This document shows, one piece after another, positions 62,168 to 64,000 of a DNA stretch of 64,000 nt. The number at the start of each line of letters is the position of its first letter. The stretch's first letter is position 1. Under the pieces are notes generated by a model. That model searched no databases, was not told the DNA's origin, and saw only the letters and a program-made list of their open reading frames with translations. Origin of the DNA: Bacteroidetes bacterium UBA1312 (GTDB lineage: Bacteria; Bacteroidota; Bacteroidia; Chitinophagales; Chitinophagaceae); the NCBI GenBank assembly GCA_002307135.1, contig DBTQ01000002.1, positions 127,055 to 191,054 on the forward strand, written 5' to 3'. A program made the position numbers and the translations under genes.

Positions 62168-62853
62168 ATAGAATAGTATTTGCAGAGCAATTTGAGTATA
62201 TAGTCATGCTCAAATTTTATGTCTAATTTATTTATTATGCTTTTGATATAATCGGTATTAACAGCATAAGACATTCCTTTCTCAACAGCTACATATTTGC
62301 CCTTTTTGCTTAAATATTGTTCAATAACAGCAACGATTTCCGGTACGGGATAGGAATTGCTATTCGCAATGTTTATAATTTTATTGTGACATATTTTTTC
62401 CGCAAGCAATTCCTTAATAATAGCAACAACGTCATCCACATCAATCAGGTTTCTATTGGAGTTGTTCCATAATTCAAATTCCTGACCATTATTCAAACTA
62501 TTAAATAAAAAATTCAATACTGTATATTTATTGGAACTATTACCAACAACGTTGGATAATCTGAAGATACAGTAGTCTGGACAAGAGGACGATATTATTT
62601 GTTCAATCGCTAATTTATGTTGCACATACAGGCTTTCTGTCATTGATGGATCTTCAATACTCGTTGTACTGAAATAAAGAAATTTTTTATTCTGATTTTC
62701 CCGTATTGACTGCTTTACGAGATTTACTTCCCTATCAAATGCTTCTTTATCCCTGCATAACGAGTTAGAGACTCCGGAACAAAAAAACAGATAATTATCA
62801 TCATGCCTAAATTCGGCAAATGCTTTTGCTATTAAACCATTTCCAATAACCAT
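62164..62853 (-). CDS. NAD-dependent epimerase/dehydratase (short SDR)
   Basis: A 229-residue SDR, short for the extended type. It opens VIGNGLIAKAFAEF (dinucleotide motif), has KKFLYFSTTSIEDPSM (catalytic Ser region), YVQHK (YxxxK) and FRLSNVVGNSSN with RNLIDVDDVVAIIKELL. It probably modifies a nucleotide sugar or acts as a reductase. It overlaps the GT4 gene by 4 bp. Confidence 0.78.
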   Translation of the reverse strand: MVIGNGLIAKAFAEFRHDDNYLFFCSGVSNSLCRDKEAFDREVNLVKQSIRENQNKKFLYFSTTSIEDPSMTESLYVQHKLAIEQIISSSCPDYCIFRLSNVVGNSSNKYTVLNFLFNSLNNGQEFELWNNSNRNLIDVDDVVAIIKELLAEKICHNKIINIANSNSYPVPEIVAVIEQYLSKKGKYVAVEKGMSYAVNTDYIKSIINKLDIKFEHDYILKLLCKYYSI

Positions 62854-62959
62854 AGTTCCAGACTTTGAATTTTAATGCTTGACCTGTTTGAAGAAAATTA
62901 ACATTATCCTCTCGTCGCAAACAAACTAATATTACACTCTTCTAAAAAAACATAAATGT

Positions 62960-63874
62960 TCAATACCACATTCTCCCTTCCACATTTTTGATATACTTAA
63001 GTGTTTGTTTGCTGACTGCGTGTCTTGTTTCGGTGCGTGGGATATTAATGATTTTGTTCCATCCGACAAACCATAATCTCCAATTGAAAGAAGTCTTCTT
63101 CAAGAACTGGACAGACCACATCAACACTGTTGTCATAAAATACTTAAATGGTAAATATCGGTAAGCGACTTTGCTTTTATTAACCCAAAGCATTTGCATT
63201 TTTTCCGCATGAGGTGTACGGCCCAAGGGAGATTCATTATGAATAATTGTGACAGAATCATCATAAGCGATCCGATAACCTAGATCAAGAATCCGATAAC
63301 CCAAATCATATTCTTCCATCCCATAAAAAAAATCGGTCGGATAAATCCCTGCCTGATCATATACCTCTTTGCGAATAGCATGTCCGCAACCTATATAATA
63401 CGAGGTCAAAAAACGAGCCTTGCTTCGATATTTATCAATCTTTTTGTGGGGGAATGCCGTTGTTTGCAGCTCACCTGTACTACCATAAAATACTTTGAAA
63501 CAAAAGACACCGACATTATGCTCTTTCGCGTAATCCGACGCAAAAAGCGATTCAATTTTGACTAATGCATCCGACTCTTTAAAATAGGCATCATCGTCTA
63601 TTGTAATCACAATTGGGGCTTTGGCTAAAGCCACCGCTTTATTTCTGCCACGTGCTACACCCAGGTTTTCATCACTATGTATATACTGGAATGGTAATGG
63701 CTGAGTTGCTATATAAGTGTTGACTTCGCTATAGCTAACAGCTGAATTGTTGTCAATGATAATGACACTTTCCAATAATCGTTCGGCATCTTTTTGTATC
63801 GCTATATTTTTCAATAGCAACAACACATCGTCAGGACGATTGTAGGTGATAATAATAATGGAGAGTGGCTTCAT
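62960..63874 (-). CDS. GT2 family glycosyltransferase (rhamnosyltransferase-like)
   Basis: A 304-residue GT-A enzyme: SIIIITYNRPDDVLLLLKNIA, ENLGVARGRNKAVALA, the metal-binding VITIDDDAYF, then GCGHAIRKEVYDQAGIYPTDFFYGMEEYDLGYRIL, a typical GT2 segment (here noted in parts: YPTDFFYGMEEYDLGYR). It is 106 bp upstream of the short SDR gene on the same strand and 29 bp after the cysteine desulfurase end. Confidence 0.88.
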   Translation of the reverse strand: MKPLSIIIITYNRPDDVLLLLKNIAIQKDAERLLESVIIIDNNSAVSYSEVNTYIATQPLPFQYIHSDENLGVARGRNKAVALAKAPIVITIDDDAYFKESDALVKIESLFASDYAKEHNVGVFCFKVFYGSTGELQTTAFPHKKIDKYRSKARFLTSYYIGCGHAIRKEVYDQAGIYPTDFFYGMEEYDLGYRILDLGYRIAYDDSVTIIHNESPLGRTPHAEKMQMLWVNKSKVAYRYLPFKYFMTTVLMWSVQFLKKTSFNWRLWFVGWNKIINIPRTETRHAVSKQTLKYIKNVEGRMWY

Positions 63875-63903
63875 TGGATTGGGGGAACGATACTGTACCT
63901 AAA

Positions 63904-64000
63904 CTACATCATTTCTTTCAATTGGTCGATTACTGCGTCTATCTCTTCTTTTGTATTGTGTTTACTGAAAGAAAAACGTATGGGCACCATATCCTGAGAG
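63904..64000 (-). CDS. Cysteine desulfurase, 3' end only (partial)
   Basis: The frame entering from the window edge reads SQDMVPIRFSFSKHNTKEEI, then DAVIDQLKEMM and a TAG stop at 63904-63906. IRFSFxxxNTxEEIDxxIxxL is the typical C-terminus of NifS/IscS-type cysteine desulfurases. The rest of the gene lies beyond 64000. It lies 29 bp from the GT2 gene on the same strand. Confidence 0.6.
   Translation of the reverse strand, partial: SQDMVPIRFSFSKHNTKEEIDAVIDQLKEMM

Noticed and set aside
1..64000. tRNA, rRNA, insertion sequences or prophage genes
   Set aside because: Intergenic regions were scanned by eye for cloverleaf T-loops, transposase motifs and inverted-repeat ends; none was convincing.

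Overview
This window reads as chromosomal DNA of an AT-rich member of the Bacteroidota, most likely a Chitinophagia-type organism (inference). Support: a type IX secretion C-terminal sorting domain, Bacteroidota families (DUF5683, DUF5777, MbnP-like lipoproteins, a carboxypeptidase-regulatory plus TonB receptor), and a recurring promoter element TAnnTTTG a short distance before at least a dozen genes. No tRNA, rRNA, CRISPR array, insertion sequence or prophage is visible.

Layout. 1-1051: long non-coding stretch with an exact 21-bp-period tandem repeat and a decayed palindromic repeat. 1052-9473 (minus): B12-dependent ribonucleotide reductase with a DnaA box upstream; an envelope operon (OB-fold protein, CX4CH haem-type protein, YceI, DUF5777 barrel); and a secreted 741-residue protein with a C-terminal His/Cys arrangement like clan CD (caspase/CHAT) proteins. 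9687-13615 (plus): efp, accB, accC, a PerM-type transporter. 13694-16596 (minus): rplM-rpsI-rpsB-tsf, with an unusual Gly/Arg tail on S2. 17061-18874 (plus): BatB/BatC-like pair. 18956-22212 (minus): a probable copper-linked lipoprotein operon with two MbnP-like proteins, a CX4CH protein and a YHS protein. 22330-31760 (mainly plus): DUF5683 protein, pcm, a 918-residue T9SS-exported NHL/Ig protein, dgt, queA, a TSUP exporter with its DUF1634 partner, and a sugar nucleotidyltransferase. 31792-36177 (minus): a sorting-domain remnant and a TonB receptor operon, possibly for metal uptake.

36224-46062 is a first exopolysaccharide/O-antigen locus (priming phosphoglycosyl transferase, glycosyltransferases, ligase, polymerase, flippase). 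46145-52367 returns to housekeeping (outer-membrane barrel, lptB, GH3 protein, SAM hydrolase, rlmN, NifU). 52502-63874 is a second surface-glycan locus (large membrane protein, second flippase, C-methyltransferase, FkbM methyltransferase, SDR enzymes, GT9/GT4/GT2). The window ends inside the 3' end of a cysteine desulfurase gene.

The most notable points are the secreted clan-CD-like protein, the two envelope redox/metal operons, the predicted leaderless genes whose start codon lies exactly 4 nt after TAnnTTTG, EF-P with Arg at the tip position, and the glycine/arginine-rich tail on ribosomal protein S2. All calls come from reading the sequence; no database search was run.
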